Assembly: GCA_020852925.1 (NCBI GenBank)
Contig: JADYZU010000020.1
Span: 140,547-204,546, forward strand
Length of the DNA stretch: 64,000 bases
Direction of reading: 5' to 3'
Origin: Rubellimicrobium sp.
Lineage (GTDB): Bacteria; Pseudomonadota; Alphaproteobacteria; Rhodobacterales; Rhodobacteraceae
In this document: positions 33,240 through 42,894 of the stretch, in pieces
How positions within the stretch are numbered: the stretch's first letter is position 1
Layout of the letters: each line of letters begins with the position of its first letter
The notes under the pieces: model-generated
Told to the model about the DNA's origin: nothing
Databases searched by the model: none
Seen by the model: the letters and a program-made list of their open reading frames with translations, nothing else
Position numbers and translations under genes: made by a program

Positions 33240-33977
33240 ATGTCCGAACCCGCCGTCGAGACCGAATGTGTCGAATGCCCGATCCGGCATCAGGCGGTGT
33301 GCGCACGCTGCGAGCCGGGCGAGCTGTCGACCCTCGAACAGATGAAATACTACCGCAACTACGAGGCGGGGCAGACCATCGTCTGGAACGGCGACGAGAT
33401 GAACTTTGTCGGCACGGTGGTGCGCGGGGTCGCGACGCTGAGCCAGACGCTTCAGGACGGGCGCAAGCAGATGGTGGGCCTGCTCCTGCCGTCGGATTTC
33501 ATCGGCCGCCCCGGCCGCCGGACCAGCGCCTATGACGTGACCGCGATCAGCGACGTGACGCTGTGCTGCTTTCGCCGCAAGCCGTTCGAACAGATGATGG
33601 CCACGACGCCCAATGTGGCCGAACGCCTGCTGCACATGTCGCTCGACGAACTCGATGCCGCGCGCGAGTGGATGCTGATTCTCGGCCGCAAGACCGCGCG
33701 CGAGAAGATCGCCAGTTTCATCACCATTCTCGGCCGCCGGGCCGCCATCCTGGGCGTGCCCGCACGGTCCGGGCCGATCACCATCGACCTGCCGCTCACG
33801 CGCGAGGCGATGGCCGACTACCTCGGCCTCACGCTCGAGACGGTCAGCCGGCAGATTTCCGCGCTGCGTTCGGACGGGCTCATCTCGCTCGACGGCAAGC
33901 GCCGGGTGATCGTGCCCGACATCCGGCGCCTGATCGGCGAAACCGGCGACGACATGGACGGCGGCCTCGTGGCCTGA
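33240..33977 (+). CDS. fnrL: FnrL, Crp/Fnr-family oxygen-responsive regulator
   Basis: A 245-residue FNR homologue. Cysteines C10, C13, C21 and C24 (C-V-E-C-P-I-R-H-Q-A-V-C-A-R-C) match the FnrL spacing, so an oxygen-labile [4Fe-4S] cluster is expected. A cyclic-nucleotide-type beta barrel follows (about 40-120), then the long dimer helix L-D-E-L-D-A-A-R-E-W-M and a helix-turn-helix near 190-215 (L-T-L-E-T-V-S-R-Q-I-S-A-L-R) with E, S and R positions that read FNR boxes. Start chosen at ATG 33240, which places the cysteines as in Rhodobacter. ATG 33216 or 33201 is possible. Likely activator of the adjacent cco genes. Confidence 0.93.
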   Translation: MSEPAVETECVECPIRHQAVCARCEPGELSTLEQMKYYRNYEAGQTIVWNGDEMNFVGTVVRGVATLSQTLQDGRKQMVGLLLPSDFIGRPGRRTSAYDVTAISDVTLCCFRRKPFEQMMATTPNVAERLLHMSLDELDAAREWMLILGRKTAREKIASFITILGRRAAILGVPARSGPITIDLPLTREAMADYLGLTLETVSRQISALRSDGLISLDGKRRVIVPDIRRLIGETGDDMDGGLVA

Positions 33978-34045
33978 CCCCCTTGCCGGAGCAGGGGTCG
34001 GCGCGCCCCCCCGCGCCCCCGTCCCGTTGTCGTCGCAGTCCCCCA

Positions 34046-34888
34046 TCAATGCGCCATGAGAAGCGGGAGCTGCGCCCCCTCGAGCATCTCGCGCGTCGCC
34101 CCGCCAAGGATCGCCTCACGAAAGCGCGAGTGGCCGTAGGCCCCCATCACGATCGCCTCCGCGCCATGGTCGCGGGCGAATCGCAGGATGATTTCCGAAA
34201 CCTTGGGCAGGGTGCGGGCGAGGATCGACACCTCGCAGCGGATGCCGTGCCGTGCCAGCATGAGCGAGACCGCCCCGCCCGGATCCGAGCGTTCCGGCGA
34301 ATGGCTGGGCGGATCGACCATGACCAGATCGACATGGTCCGCCGCCTTCAGGATCGGCATCGCCGCACGGATGGCGGCAAAGCTGACATCGCTTTCGTTC
34401 CAGGCAACCATGACGCGGCCGAAGGGGCGCGACCAGTCGCGTTCGTCGTCGGGCACGATCAGCACCGGCGCCCCGGTGGCAAAGAGCGCGGCCTCGACCA
34501 GCGTCACCTGAGTCGCATCGCGCCCCGGGCCATAGGGCCGGGCGGCCACGACCAGATCGCTGTAGCGTGCCACGCGCGAGACCGTGAAATCCAGGCCAAG
34601 CTGCGGCGAGACGATTTCCTGCACCGAAACGCGCGGCGTGCCCGGCGGGACGATTCCCGCAACCCATGCCGCCAGCGAGGCGGCGCGGTTGCGCGCCTCG
34701 GTGATGGCGATCTCGACCGTGACGGCGATCGCGCCCACCGAGAGCGCGTCATAATGCGCCGGGTCGATTCCCACGCAGAAGACCTCGAGATGCGCCTCTT
34801 CGCGCTGGGCGATCGCCAGCGCCGCCCGAAGCGCGGCACCGTCGGTAGCGGCATTCGTCGCGATCAGGCTGATTGTCTTGTAGGCCAC
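34046..34888 (-). CDS. Universal stress protein (tandem UspA domains)
   Basis: A 280-residue protein of two UspA folds. The second repeat carries the nucleotide-binding style G-A-Y-G-H-S-R-F-R near residues 254-262. The GTG start at 34888 follows AGGAGGATCTCC. A start further upstream would add a charged, non-homologous leader. Located between fnrL and ccoN and divergent from ccoN, so it shares the upstream region containing the FNR box. This gene position is common in Rhodobacteraceae. Function is probably stress or anaerobic survival; ligand unknown. Confidence 0.9.
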   Translation of the reverse strand: MAYKTISLIATNAATDGAALRAALAIAQREEAHLEVFCVGIDPAHYDALSVGAIAVTVEIAITEARNRAASLAAWVAGIVPPGTPRVSVQEIVSPQLGLDFTVSRVARYSDLVVAARPYGPGRDATQVTLVEAALFATGAPVLIVPDDERDWSRPFGRVMVAWNESDVSFAAIRAAMPILKAADHVDLVMVDPPSHSPERSDPGGAVSLMLARHGIRCEVSILARTLPKVSEIILRFARDHGAEAIVMGAYGHSRFREAILGGATREMLEGAQLPLLMAH

Positions 34889-34983
34889 GGAGATCCTCCT
34901 CCCCCCTCTTCTGCAGGGCCCGTGATGATACAAACGCCGGCCCGGTGTAAAGGCGACACTAGCAGGGTCCGCCGCAGCGGATG

Positions 34984-34997
34984 TTGACATGAATCAA
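34984..34997 (+). promoter_or_regulatory. FNR box upstream of ccoN
   Basis: TTGACATGAATCAA fits the FNR/FnrL consensus TTGAT-N4-ATCAA with one mismatch. TCTAAC at 35019-35024 could be the -10, giving a transcription start near 35031 and an FNR centre at about -41, the class II activator position. The site lies between the divergent usp and ccoN genes. Confidence 0.8.
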
Positions 34998-35101
34998 GGC
35001 GCATTCCTGCAGGCCGTCTCTAACGGCCGACAACAGGACTGATTGCCGCAGGGACGCATGGCGCCCCGTGCGGACGGAATCGTAAAGAGGGACAATTACC
35101 C

Positions 35102-36697
35102 ATGTGGGACTGGATCAGGATCGTGGCATACGGGGCGATCGCCCTTTTCGCCGCGTATGCCGCGAGCCAGGCGCGCGACATCGCGTATCAGGTCAATGCC
35201 CTGATCGTGATGGCCATCGCGGCCGGGCTGTTCATCTGGCAGGTGCGTCATACCGACGAACCGCGCATCGCCCCCGAGGGCGAATACAATGACGCGGTGG
35301 TGCGCGCCGGTGTCATCGCCACCGCCTTCTGGGGGATCGTCGGCTTTCTCGTCGGCGTGATCATCGCCTTCCAGCTTGCCTTTCCCTCGCTGAACTGGGG
35401 CGGCTGGACCGACGGCGTCCTGAACTTCGGCCGCATGCGCCCGCTGCACACCAGCGCGGTGATCTTTGCCTTCGGCGGCACCGCCCTCATCACCACATCG
35501 TTCTACATCGTGCAGCGCACCTGCGCCGCGCGGCTGTGGGGCGGCAATCTGGCGTGGTTCGTGCTCTGGGGCTGGCAGATCCTCATCCCGCTCGCCGCGA
35601 CGAGCTATGTCCTCGGCGGGTCGCAAAGCCGCGAATATGCCGAACCGGCCTGGTATCTGGACATCTGGATCACGATCGTCTGGGTCGCCTACCTGCTGGT
35701 GTTCATGGGCACGCTCCTCAAGCGCAAGGAGCCGCACATCTACGTCGCCAACTGGTTCTACCTGGCCTTCATCATCACCATCGCCATGCTGCATGTGGTG
35801 AACAACCTGGCGGTCCCGGTGTCGATCTGGGGCTCGGTCTCGGTCTCGCTGTTCTCGGGCGTGCAGGACGCGATGACCCAGTGGTGGTATGGCCACAACG
35901 CGGTGGGCTTCTTCCTGACCGCGGGCTTCCTCGGCATGATGTACTACTTCGTGCCCAAGCAGGCCGGCCGCCCGGTCTACAGCTACAAGCTGTCGATCAT
36001 CCACTTCTGGGCGCTGATCTTCCTCTATATCTGGGCCGGCCCGCACCATCTGCACTATACCGCGCTGCCCGACTGGGCCGCGACGCTGGGCATGGTGTTC
36101 TCGGTCATCCTGTGGATGCCGTCCTGGGGCGGCATGATCAACGGCCTCATGACCCTCTCGGGCGCCTGGGACAAGCTGCGCACCGATCCGGTCATCCGCA
36201 TCATGGTGATCTCGATCGGCTTCTACGGCATGTCGACCTTCGAAGGGCCGATGATGTCGATCAAGGCGGTCAACTCGCTCTCGCACTACACGGACTGGAC
36301 CATCGGCCACGTCCATTCGGGCGCGCTGGGCTGGAACGGCATGATCACCTTCGGCGCGCTCTACTTCCTCGTGCCGCGCCTGTGGAAGCGGGACGGGCTC
36401 TATTCCCTTGCCGCCGTCAACTGGCACTTCTGGCTCGCCACCATCGGGATCGTCCTCTATGCGGCCTCGATGTGGGTCTCGGGCATCATGGAAGGCCTGA
36501 TGTGGCGTGAAGTGAACGCCTTCGGCGGCCTGGCCAATTCGTTCGCCGACACGGTCGAGGCCAAGTTCCTCATGAACGTGGTGCGCGGCATCGGCGGCAC
36601 GCTCTATCTCACCGGGGCGATCATCATGGTGTGGAACCTCTGGATGACGGCCTACGGGCGGCAGAAGCCCGCCACCCACGCCGTTGCGGCCGAATGA
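35102..36697 (+). CDS. ccoN: Cytochrome c oxidase cbb3-type subunit I
   Basis: A 531-residue haem-copper oxidase catalytic subunit with 12-14 membrane helices. Ligands seen: H116 (low-spin haem b), H265 with H315/H316 (CuB), and H403/H405 in [10 protein letters not shown] (high-spin and low-spin haem). The C-type features Y-G-H-N-A-V-G-F and W-A-G-P-H-H-L-H-Y are present. ATG 35102 follows AGAGGGACAATTACC. First gene of ccoNOQP behind an FNR box. High-affinity oxygen reduction in the inner membrane. Confidence 0.97.
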   Translation: MWDWIRIVAYGAIALFAAYAASQARDIAYQVNALIVMAIAAGLFIWQVRHTDEPRIAPEGEYNDAVVRAGVIATAFWGIVGFLVGVIIAFQLAFPSLNWGGWTDGVLNFGRMRPLHTSAVIFAFGGTALITTSFYIVQRTCAARLWGGNLAWFVLWGWQILIPLAATSYVLGGSQSREYAEPAWYLDIWITIVWVAYLLVFMGTLLKRKEPHIYVANWFYLAFIITIAMLHVVNNLAVPVSIWGSVSVSLFSGVQDAMTQWWYGHNAVGFFLTAGFLGMMYYFVPKQAGRPVYSYKLSIIHFWALIFLYIWAGPHHLHYTALPDWAATLGMVFSVILWMPSWGGMINGLMTLSGAWDKLRTDPVIRIMVISIGFYGMSTFEGPMMSIKAVNSLSHYTDWTIGHVHSGALGWNGMITFGALYFLVPRLWKRDGLYSLAAVNWHFWLATIGIVLYAASMWVSGIMEGLMWREVNAFGGLANSFADTVEAKFLMNVVRGIGGTLYLTGAIIMVWNLWMTAYGRQKPATHAVAAE

Positions 36698-36709
36698 GGA
36701 GCGGACATC

Positions 36710-37441
36710 ATGAGCCTGCTTGACCGCCACCACATCCTCGAGAAGAACGCGACGCTTCTTCTTGCCGGCAGCCTTGTCGTCGTGTCCATCGGCGGCATCG
36801 TCGAGATCGCACCCCTCTTCTACCTCGAGAACACCATCGAGAACGTCGAGGGGATGCGGCCCTATTCGCCGCTGGAACTGATCGGGCGCGACATCTACAT
36901 CCGCGAGGGCTGCTACGTCTGCCACAGCCAGATGATCCGCCCGATGCGCGACGAGGTCGAGCGTTACGGGCATTACAGCCTTGCCGCCGAATCGATGTTC
37001 GACCACCCGTTCCAGTGGGGGTCCAAGCGGACCGGGCCGGACCTTGCCCGCGTCGGCGGGCGCTATTCGGATGACTGGCATGTGCGCCACCTGATCAATC
37101 CGCAGTCGATGGTGCCCGAATCGATCATGCCGCCGTATTCCTTCCTGATGGATGCGACGCTGAGCGGCGAACATGTGGCCGAATCGCTGGCCACCCACCG
37201 CATCGTGGGCGTGCCCTACACCGACGAGATGATCGCCAGCGCACAGGCCGATTTCGTCGCGCAGGCCGATCCGCTGGGCGATCACGACATCGACGCGCTT
37301 GTGGAGCGCTATCCGGGGGCGCAGGTGCGCAACTTCGACGGCCGGCCGGGGGTGTCCGAGATGGACGCGCTCGTGGCCTATCTCCAGATGCTCGGGACGC
37401 TGGTCGACTTCTCGACCTTCATTCCCGACGCAAGCCGATAG
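36710..37441 (+). CDS. ccoO: Cytochrome c oxidase cbb3-type subunit II
   Basis: A 243-residue membrane-anchored monohaem cytochrome c. One N-terminal helix (about 14-35) is followed by the haem site C68-Y-V-C71-H72 and an axial methionine in the C-terminal part. Transfers electrons from CcoP towards CcoN. 12 bp after ccoN, with AGGAGCGGACATC before the ATG. Confidence 0.97.
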   Translation: MSLLDRHHILEKNATLLLAGSLVVVSIGGIVEIAPLFYLENTIENVEGMRPYSPLELIGRDIYIREGCYVCHSQMIRPMRDEVERYGHYSLAAESMFDHPFQWGSKRTGPDLARVGGRYSDDWHVRHLINPQSMVPESIMPPYSFLMDATLSGEHVAESLATHRIVGVPYTDEMIASAQADFVAQADPLGDHDIDALVERYPGAQVRNFDGRPGVSEMDALVAYLQMLGTLVDFSTFIPDASR

Positions 37442-37450
37442 GAGGGCAGG

Positions 37451-37648
37451 GTGGACGATCTCTATTCGCTTCTGCGCGCCTTCGCCGATAGCTGGTTCCT
37501 GATTTTCATGTTCGCGCTGTTCGTCGGCGCGGGGATCTGGGCGTTCCGCCCGGGTTCCCGCCCGCTTCACGACGACGCCGCCATGGTGCCCTTCCGGCAC
37601 GAGGACCGGCCCGACCCCCAGCGCCCCGAGAATGAGGCCCGGACATGA
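37451..37648 (+). CDS. ccoQ: Cbb3-type oxidase subunit 3 (CcoQ)
   Basis: A 65-residue protein with one membrane helix (about residues 15-35) and a polar C-terminal tail rich in D, E, P and R. GTG start with GGAGGGCAGG immediately upstream. Stabilises the cbb3 complex. Overlaps the ccoP start by 4 bp. Confidence 0.93.
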   Translation: MDDLYSLLRAFADSWFLIFMFALFVGAGIWAFRPGSRPLHDDAAMVPFRHEDRPDPQRPENEART

Positions 37649-38538
37649 GCAGGAAACCGAACAGGACCGAAGGCCAGGTCGAGACGACGGGCCATGTCTG
37701 GGACGGAATCGAGGAACTGAACAACCCGCTGCCGCGCTGGTGGGTATGGGTGTTCTATGCCACGATCGTCTGGGGCATCTGGTATACCATCGCCTATCCG
37801 GCCTGGCCGCTGGTGAACGGCGCGACGCCCGGTTATCTGGGCCAGTCGACGCGCGCCGATGTCGCGGCCGAAATCGCCGCGGTGAACGAAAGGAACGCCA
37901 GCCTGAACGAGGCGCTGTCCACCGCCGACCTTGCGGCGCTGTCGGCCGACACCTCCTCGGAACTGCACGGCTACGCGGTGAGCCTTGGCGCATCGGTGTT
38001 CCGCGCCAACTGTTCGCAGTGCCACGGCGCGGGCGCGGCCGGACTTCAGTCCGCGGGCTATCCCAGCCTGCTGGATGACGACTGGCTCTGGGGCGGCACG
38101 GTCGAGGACATCGCCTTCACGGTGACGAACGGCATCCGCAACGAACAGTCGCCCGATACCCGCTGGGTCGAGATGCCGGCCTTCGGCGACATGCTCTCGC
38201 GCGAGGAGATCGCGGCGCTGGTCGCCCATGTGCGCGCCATCTCCGGGCAGGAGCACGACGCCGCCCTGGTCGAAGAAGGGGCGCTGCTGTTCGCCGACAA
38301 CTGCGCCTCGTGCCACGGCGAATCGGGCGAGGGCACCCGCGAGATGGGGGCACCCACCCTCAACGACGCGGTCTGGCTTTATGGCGGCACGCCCGAGCGG
38401 ATCGAAGAGACGATCCGCAATGCCCGCTTCGGGGTCATGCCCGCCTGGGCCAGGGACTATCGCGGGGCCTCGGGCCTTGATCAGGCGCAGATCAACGCGG
38501 TCACGGTCTATGTCCACCAGCTTGGCGGTGGCGAATAG
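37645..38538 (+). CDS. ccoP: Cytochrome c oxidase cbb3-type subunit III
   Basis: A 297-residue dihaem cytochrome c with an N-terminal helix (about 32-55) and two haem sites, C123-S-Q-C126-H127 and C220-A-S-C223-H224. An axial methionine lies in each domain (near E-M-P-A-F and V-M-P-A-W). It accepts electrons from soluble cytochromes. Last gene of the ccoNOQP operon; a GC hairpin follows 28 bp downstream. Confidence 0.97.
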   Translation: MSRKPNRTEGQVETTGHVWDGIEELNNPLPRWWVWVFYATIVWGIWYTIAYPAWPLVNGATPGYLGQSTRADVAAEIAAVNERNASLNEALSTADLAALSADTSSELHGYAVSLGASVFRANCSQCHGAGAAGLQSAGYPSLLDDDWLWGGTVEDIAFTVTNGIRNEQSPDTRWVEMPAFGDMLSREEIAALVAHVRAISGQEHDAALVEEGALLFADNCASCHGESGEGTREMGAPTLNDAVWLYGGTPERIEETIRNARFGVMPAWARDYRGASGLDQAQINAVTVYVHQLGGGE

Positions 38539-38565
38539 GCCGGGCAGCGATTTCCCGACCCGGAC

Positions 38566-38585
38566 GGCGGCCCTCAGGGGCCGCC
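38566..38585 (+). terminator. Hairpin downstream of ccoP
   Basis: GGCGGCCC-TCAG-GGGCCGCC, a perfect 8-bp stem with a 4-nt loop, without T-tract. It separates ccoNOQP from the FNR box of the ccoGHIS operon, and is a plausible end of the first transcript. Confidence 0.5.
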
Positions 38586-38677
38586 CTCCACGGGATTGCC
38601 GCCCATGCGGCCGAATGCCGCAGGGCCGTGAAAATGCATATGCGGCATGTGGATTTCCGACGCCGCCGGCCCTGCGC

Positions 38678-38691
38678 TTGATCCACGTCAA
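38678..38691 (+). promoter_or_regulatory. FNR box upstream of ccoGHIS
   Basis: TTGATCCACGTCAA is a near-perfect TTGAT-N4-RTCAA site. It is centred 67 bp upstream of the ccoG ATG, so a start site at about 38726 would place it at -41. This indicates that the assembly operon has its own FnrL-dependent promoter in addition to that of ccoN. Confidence 0.82.
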
Positions 38692-38751
38692 GGCCCGCAG
38701 GGGGTCCGGGGCGGATGAACTGCCCAACTGTCCGATCCGCAGGAATTCGTG

Positions 38752-40164
38752 ATGTCAAACGACGCGCCCCCGTCCCTCTATTCCGCGCGCGAGCCGATCT
38801 TTCCGCGCCGCGTGAGCGGCAGGTTCCGCTCGCTCAAGTGGATCATCATGGCGGTGACGCTGGGCATCTACTATGTCACGCCCTGGATCCGCTGGGATCG
38901 CGGCCCCGAGATGCCCGATCAGGCGGTGCTGGTGGATCTTGCCGGACGGCGGTTCTTCTTCTTCTGGATCGAAATCTGGCCGCACGAATTCTACTTCGTC
39001 GCCGGCCTTCTGATCATGGCGGGCCTCGGGCTTTTCCTGTTCACCTCGGCGCTGGGCCGGGTCTGGTGCGGCTATGCCTGCCCGCAGACGGTCTGGACCG
39101 ATCTCTACATCCTGACCGAACGCTGGATCGAGGGCGACCGCAACGCCCGGTTGCGCCTGCACCGGCAGAAGTGGGACGCCCGCAAGTGGCGCCTGCGGCT
39201 GACAAAATGGGCGGTCTGGCTGGTGATCGGCCTCGCCACCGGCGGTGCCTGGGTGTTCTATTTCGCCGACGCGCCCACGCTCATGCGCGATCTCGTCACC
39301 GGGCAGGCGCATCCCGTGGCCTACACGACCATGGCGGTGCTGACCGCCACCACCTTCTGGTTCGGCGGCTTTGCGCGCGAACAGATCTGCATCTACGCCT
39401 GCCCATGGCCGCGCATCCAGGCGGCGATGATGGATGAGGAGACGCTGGTCGTCGGCTATCGCGCCTGGCGCGGAGAGCCGCGCGGCAAGGCCAATGTCGC
39501 GGGCAACGGCGACTGCATCGACTGCATGGCCTGCGTGAACGTCTGCCCGATGGGCATCGACATCCGCGACGGCCAGCAACTTGAATGCATCACCTGCGCG
39601 CTGTGCATCGACGCCTGCGACGACGTGATGGACAAGATCGGCAAGCCGCGCGGCCTCATCGACTATTTCACCCTCAGCGACGAACGGATCGAGCGCGAGG
39701 GCGCCGCGCCGATCCCGGTCTGGCGCCATGTCCTGCGGCCGCGCACCATCCTTTATACCGCGCTGTGGACGCTGTTCGGGGTGCTGCTGCTGGTCGCGCT
39801 GCTGGTGCGTTCGGATATCGACGTGACGGTGGCTCCGGTGCGCAACCCGCTGTTCATCACGCTGTCGGACGGCACGATCCGCAACGTCTATGAGGTGCGC
39901 ATCCGCAACATGTCCGGCACCGCGCGCGATTTCCAGCTTGGCCTGACCACGTCCGGGGCCTTCGCCCTGTCGATCGAGGGCGAGGACGATCTGACCGTGA
40001 CCGTGGCCCCCGACGAGATGGCGCAGATCCGCGTCTATGTCGATGCGGCCGCCGGCACCGAGGGCGCGCGCGCCGACGTGACCGGCATGAGCCTGTGGGT
40101 CGAGGACGATTCCGGCGCCCGCGCATCGGTCGACACACGTTTCAACGGCTCTGCCGCGCAGTAG
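38752..40164 (+). CDS. ccoG: Cbb3 oxidase accessory protein CcoG (FixG/RdxA, cupric reductase)
   Basis: A 470-residue membrane protein with five or so helices, a dicluster ferredoxin region and a C-terminal periplasmic Ig-like domain. The clusters are C255-I-D-C258-M-A-C261-V-N-V-C265-P and C279-I-T-C282-A-L-C285-I-D-A-C289. C-G-Y-A-C-P-Q-T-V-W lies in the N-terminal half. CcoG reduces Cu(II) to Cu(I) for cbb3 assembly. ATG 38752 has AGGA seven bases upstream; a GTG precedes it at 38749. Confidence 0.95.
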   Translation: MSNDAPPSLYSAREPIFPRRVSGRFRSLKWIIMAVTLGIYYVTPWIRWDRGPEMPDQAVLVDLAGRRFFFFWIEIWPHEFYFVAGLLIMAGLGLFLFTSALGRVWCGYACPQTVWTDLYILTERWIEGDRNARLRLHRQKWDARKWRLRLTKWAVWLVIGLATGGAWVFYFADAPTLMRDLVTGQAHPVAYTTMAVLTATTFWFGGFAREQICIYACPWPRIQAAMMDEETLVVGYRAWRGEPRGKANVAGNGDCIDCMACVNVCPMGIDIRDGQQLECITCALCIDACDDVMDKIGKPRGLIDYFTLSDERIEREGAAPIPVWRHVLRPRTILYTALWTLFGVLLLVALLVRSDIDVTVAPVRNPLFITLSDGTIRNVYEVRIRNMSGTARDFQLGLTTSGAFALSIEGEDDLTVTVAPDEMAQIRVYVDAAAGTEGARADVTGMSLWVEDDSGARASVDTRFNGSAAQ

Positions 40165-40211
40165 GGCCCCGTCCGGCCGGCCCCGCGATGGCCGGAACCA
40201 AGGAGAATGCC

Positions 40212-40676
40212 ATGACCCGCCTCTTTCGCGCGCCGCTGACCGGTCCCAAGGTCTTTGCGATGTTCGCGGCGTTCTTTGCGGTCATCATCGCGGTGAACGT
40301 GCTCATGGCCTGGCGGGCGATCGCCACCTTTCCGGGGGTCGAGGTCGCCAATTCCTATGTCGCCTCGCAGACCTTCGACCGCGACCGCGCCGCGCAGGAG
40401 GCGCTGGGCTGGACGGCCTCTGTCGCGGTCGAGGACGGCGAATTGCAGGTGGCGATCACCGGTCGCGATGGGCAACCGGCGCAGATCGCCGGGATTTCCG
40501 CGATCTTCGGCCGCCCGACCGAGGCGCGCGACGATCAGGTGCCCGCCTTCGTCCGCGACGGCGGACTTTTCCGCGCGCCGGTTGTGGCGGGCCCCGGCAA
40601 CTGGTATCTCCGGCTCGAGGTCACGGCCCCGGACGGCACGATGTTCCGCCAGCGTCTGACCGTCGCCGTGAACTGA
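40212..40676 (+). CDS. ccoH: Cbb3 oxidase assembly protein CcoH (FixH)
   Basis: A 154-residue FixH-family protein. A single membrane helix lies near 15-38 (V-F-A-M-F-A-A-F-F-A-V-I-I-A-V-N), then a periplasmic domain with V-A-N-S-Y-V-A-S-Q and G-N-W-Y-L-R-L-E. Start ATG 40212 follows AGGAGAATGCC. Part of ccoGHIS, needed for stable cbb3 assembly. Confidence 0.92.
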   Translation: MTRLFRAPLTGPKVFAMFAAFFAVIIAVNVLMAWRAIATFPGVEVANSYVASQTFDRDRAAQEALGWTASVAVEDGELQVAITGRDGQPAQIAGISAIFGRPTEARDDQVPAFVRDGGLFRAPVVAGPGNWYLRLEVTAPDGTMFRQRLTVAVN

Positions 40677-40689
40677 ACGGTGGTCTGAC

Positions 40690-42894
40690 ATGAGCATAGC
40701 CGATTTCGAGGGGGGCGCCGCCTGTCCGGGCTGTATCGCGGCCCCCGCGCGCGGCGGGGCGACGCGCGGTTCCGGCAGCGGCGCGGTCGAGACCGTCCTC
40801 GCGGTTCCCGGCGCCCATTGCGCGACCTGCATCACCACGCTCGAGGGCGGCCTCATGGCGGGGGCCGACATTGCCGATGCGCGGGTGAACCTGTCGCTGC
40901 GCCGCCTGCGCATCCGCCATGACGGCACCGCCACGCCCGAGGATCTGATCGCAAGGGTGCAGTCGCTGGGATACGAGGCGTTGCCCCTCGACATGGTGGC
41001 GCTTTCCTCGACCGAGACCGACCGTCAGTCACGCGACCTGCTCATGCGTCTGGGCGTGGCGTTCTTTGCCATGATGAACATCATGCTTCTGTCGGTCGCG
41101 GTCTGGTCCGGGGCCGGGTCGGCCACGCGCGATCTGTTCCACATGGTTTCGGGCATGATCGCCCTGCCCACGGTGGTGTTCTGCGGTCAGCCGTTCTTCC
41201 GTTCGGCCTGGGCCGGGCTCAGGGCGGGGCGGCTGGGGATGGATTTCCCGATCTCGCTTGCCATCGTCCTCGCGTCGTCGATTTCGGTCTACGAGACCTT
41301 TCACTCGGGCGAACACGCCTATTTCGACGCGGCGGTGATGCTGATCTTCTTCCTGCTTGGCGGGCGCTATCTTGATCACCGCACCCGTGCGGCGGCGCGC
41401 TCGGCGGCGCAGGAACTTGCCGCGCTCGAGGTGCCGCGAGCGATCCGGCTGACCGGCGGGGTCGAAGCGACGGTCGCGGTATCGGACCTGGCGCCCGGCG
41501 ATCTGGTGATGATCCGCCCCGGCGCGCGCCTGCCGGTCGATGGCGTGGTCGAGAGTGGGGAAAGCGAACTCGACGCCTCGCTCCTGAGCGGCGAGACCCT
41601 GCCCCTTCCCGTCACTCCGGGCGCAAGGGTGAATGCCGGGGTGGTGAACCTGACCGGGCCTCTTGTGGTGCGGGTGACGGCGGCCGGGCGCGATAGCTCG
41701 CTGGCACGGATGGCCGATCTGGTCGCCGTGGCCGAAGAGGCGCGCAACCGCTACACCAGCCTTGCCGACCGGGCCGCGCGCATCTATTCGCCGGCGGTTC
41801 ATCTGCTTTCGTTCACGGCGTTCGGCGCCTGGATGTGGATCACCGGCGGCGACATCCGCTTTGCCATCAACATCTCGGCCGCCGTCCTCATCATCACCTG
41901 CCCCTGTGCCCTTGGCCTTGCCGTGCCGGCGGTGGTGACGGCGGCTTCGGGGCGGCTCTATCGGCTTGGCCTGCTGATCAAGTCGGGCACCGCGCTTGAA
42001 CGCATGGCCGAGGTCGATTGCGTGGTCTTTGACAAGACCGGCACCCTGACCATGGGCACGCCCGAACCAGTTGACATCGACCGTCACGATGCCGGCGATC
42101 TGGCCATTGCCGCCGCGCTGGCCGGGGGATCCGCGCATCCGCTGGCGCAGGCGCTGGCCGCCGCCGCCCGTGCCCGTGGCATCGCGCCCGCCACGGTTTC
42201 GGACCTGCGCGAAGTGCCGGGCCACGGGATCGAGGGCACGCTTGACGGCGTCCGCGTGCGGCTGGGCCGGGCCGGCTGGGTCGGGGTCGAACCGGGTGCC
42301 ATGACGGCGACCTGGCTTGCCGTCGCGGGGCGGGCGCCGGTCGAATTCGCCTTTGCCGACCGGCTGCGCCCCGGTGCCGCGGAACTGGTCAGCACGCTTG
42401 GCGCGCGCGGGATTCCGGTGCATCTCGTCTCGGGCGACGTGCCGGCGCCGGTGGCCGATCTGGCAGGGCGCCTCGGGATCGCAAACTGGCAGGCGCAGGT
42501 CATGCCCGAGGGCAAGGCCGCCTTCGTCACCCGCCTTGCAGCCGAAGGGCGGCGGGTGCTCATGGTGGGGGACGGGCTGAACGATACGGCGGCACTCGCG
42601 GCGGCGCATGTCTCGATCTCGCCGGCGACCGCGCTCGATGCGGCGCGGGTGGCGTCGGATATCGTGCTCATGGGGCAGGACATCGCCCCCGTGGCCGAGG
42701 CCCTGACGGTCAGCCGTTCCGCCGTGCGCCGCATCGTCGAGAACTTTGCCATCTCGTTCGGCTACAACCTCATCGCGGTGCCGATCGCCCTGATCGGGAT
42801 CGCCACCCCGCTTCATGCGGCGCTGGCAATGTCGCTTTCGTCCATCACGGTGACGCTGAACGCGCTGCGCCTGACCCGGAAACGGCGGGCATGA
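40690..42894 (+). CDS. ccoI: Copper-translocating P-type ATPase CcoI (FixI)
   Basis: A 734-residue P1B-type ATPase. The N-terminus has C12-P-G-C15, then a heavy-metal domain with C44-A-T-C47. The transmembrane metal site is C404-P-C406 and the phosphorylated aspartate is D448 in D-K-T-G-T-L-T. G-D-G-L-N-D completes the signature. It delivers copper for CuB of CcoN, as FixI/CopA2 proteins do. Overlaps ccoS by 4 bp. Confidence 0.96.
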   Translation: MSIADFEGGAACPGCIAAPARGGATRGSGSGAVETVLAVPGAHCATCITTLEGGLMAGADIADARVNLSLRRLRIRHDGTATPEDLIARVQSLGYEALPLDMVALSSTETDRQSRDLLMRLGVAFFAMMNIMLLSVAVWSGAGSATRDLFHMVSGMIALPTVVFCGQPFFRSAWAGLRAGRLGMDFPISLAIVLASSISVYETFHSGEHAYFDAAVMLIFFLLGGRYLDHRTRAAARSAAQELAALEVPRAIRLTGGVEATVAVSDLAPGDLVMIRPGARLPVDGVVESGESELDASLLSGETLPLPVTPGARVNAGVVNLTGPLVVRVTAAGRDSSLARMADLVAVAEEARNRYTSLADRAARIYSPAVHLLSFTAFGAWMWITGGDIRFAINISAAVLIITCPCALGLAVPAVVTAASGRLYRLGLLIKSGTALERMAEVDCVVFDKTGTLTMGTPEPVDIDRHDAGDLAIAAALAGGSAHPLAQALAAAARARGIAPATVSDLREVPGHGIEGTLDGVRVRLGRAGWVGVEPGAMTATWLAVAGRAPVEFAFADRLRPGAAELVSTLGARGIPVHLVSGDVPAPVADLAGRLGIANWQAQVMPEGKAAFVTRLAAEGRRVLMVGDGLNDTAALAAAHVSISPATALDAARVASDIVLMGQDIAPVAEALTVSRSAVRRIVENFAISFGYNLIAVPIALIGIATPLHAALAMSLSSITVTLNALRLTRKRRA

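Noticed and set aside
27770..33535. A 1921-codon open frame on the plus strand
   Set aside because: It runs antisense through MFS, asd, MFS, matB and hemN, and is rich in R, H, G and D as expected for the complement of GC3-rich genes. No family match, no promoter; a composition artefact.
35096..37993. A 965-codon open frame on the minus strand
   Set aside because: Antisense of ccoN, ccoO, ccoQ and part of ccoP; low-complexity H/R/D-rich translation.
41029..42816. A 595-codon minus-strand frame inside ccoI
   Set aside because: Antisense shadow; ccoI has all P-type ATPase motifs in the plus strand.
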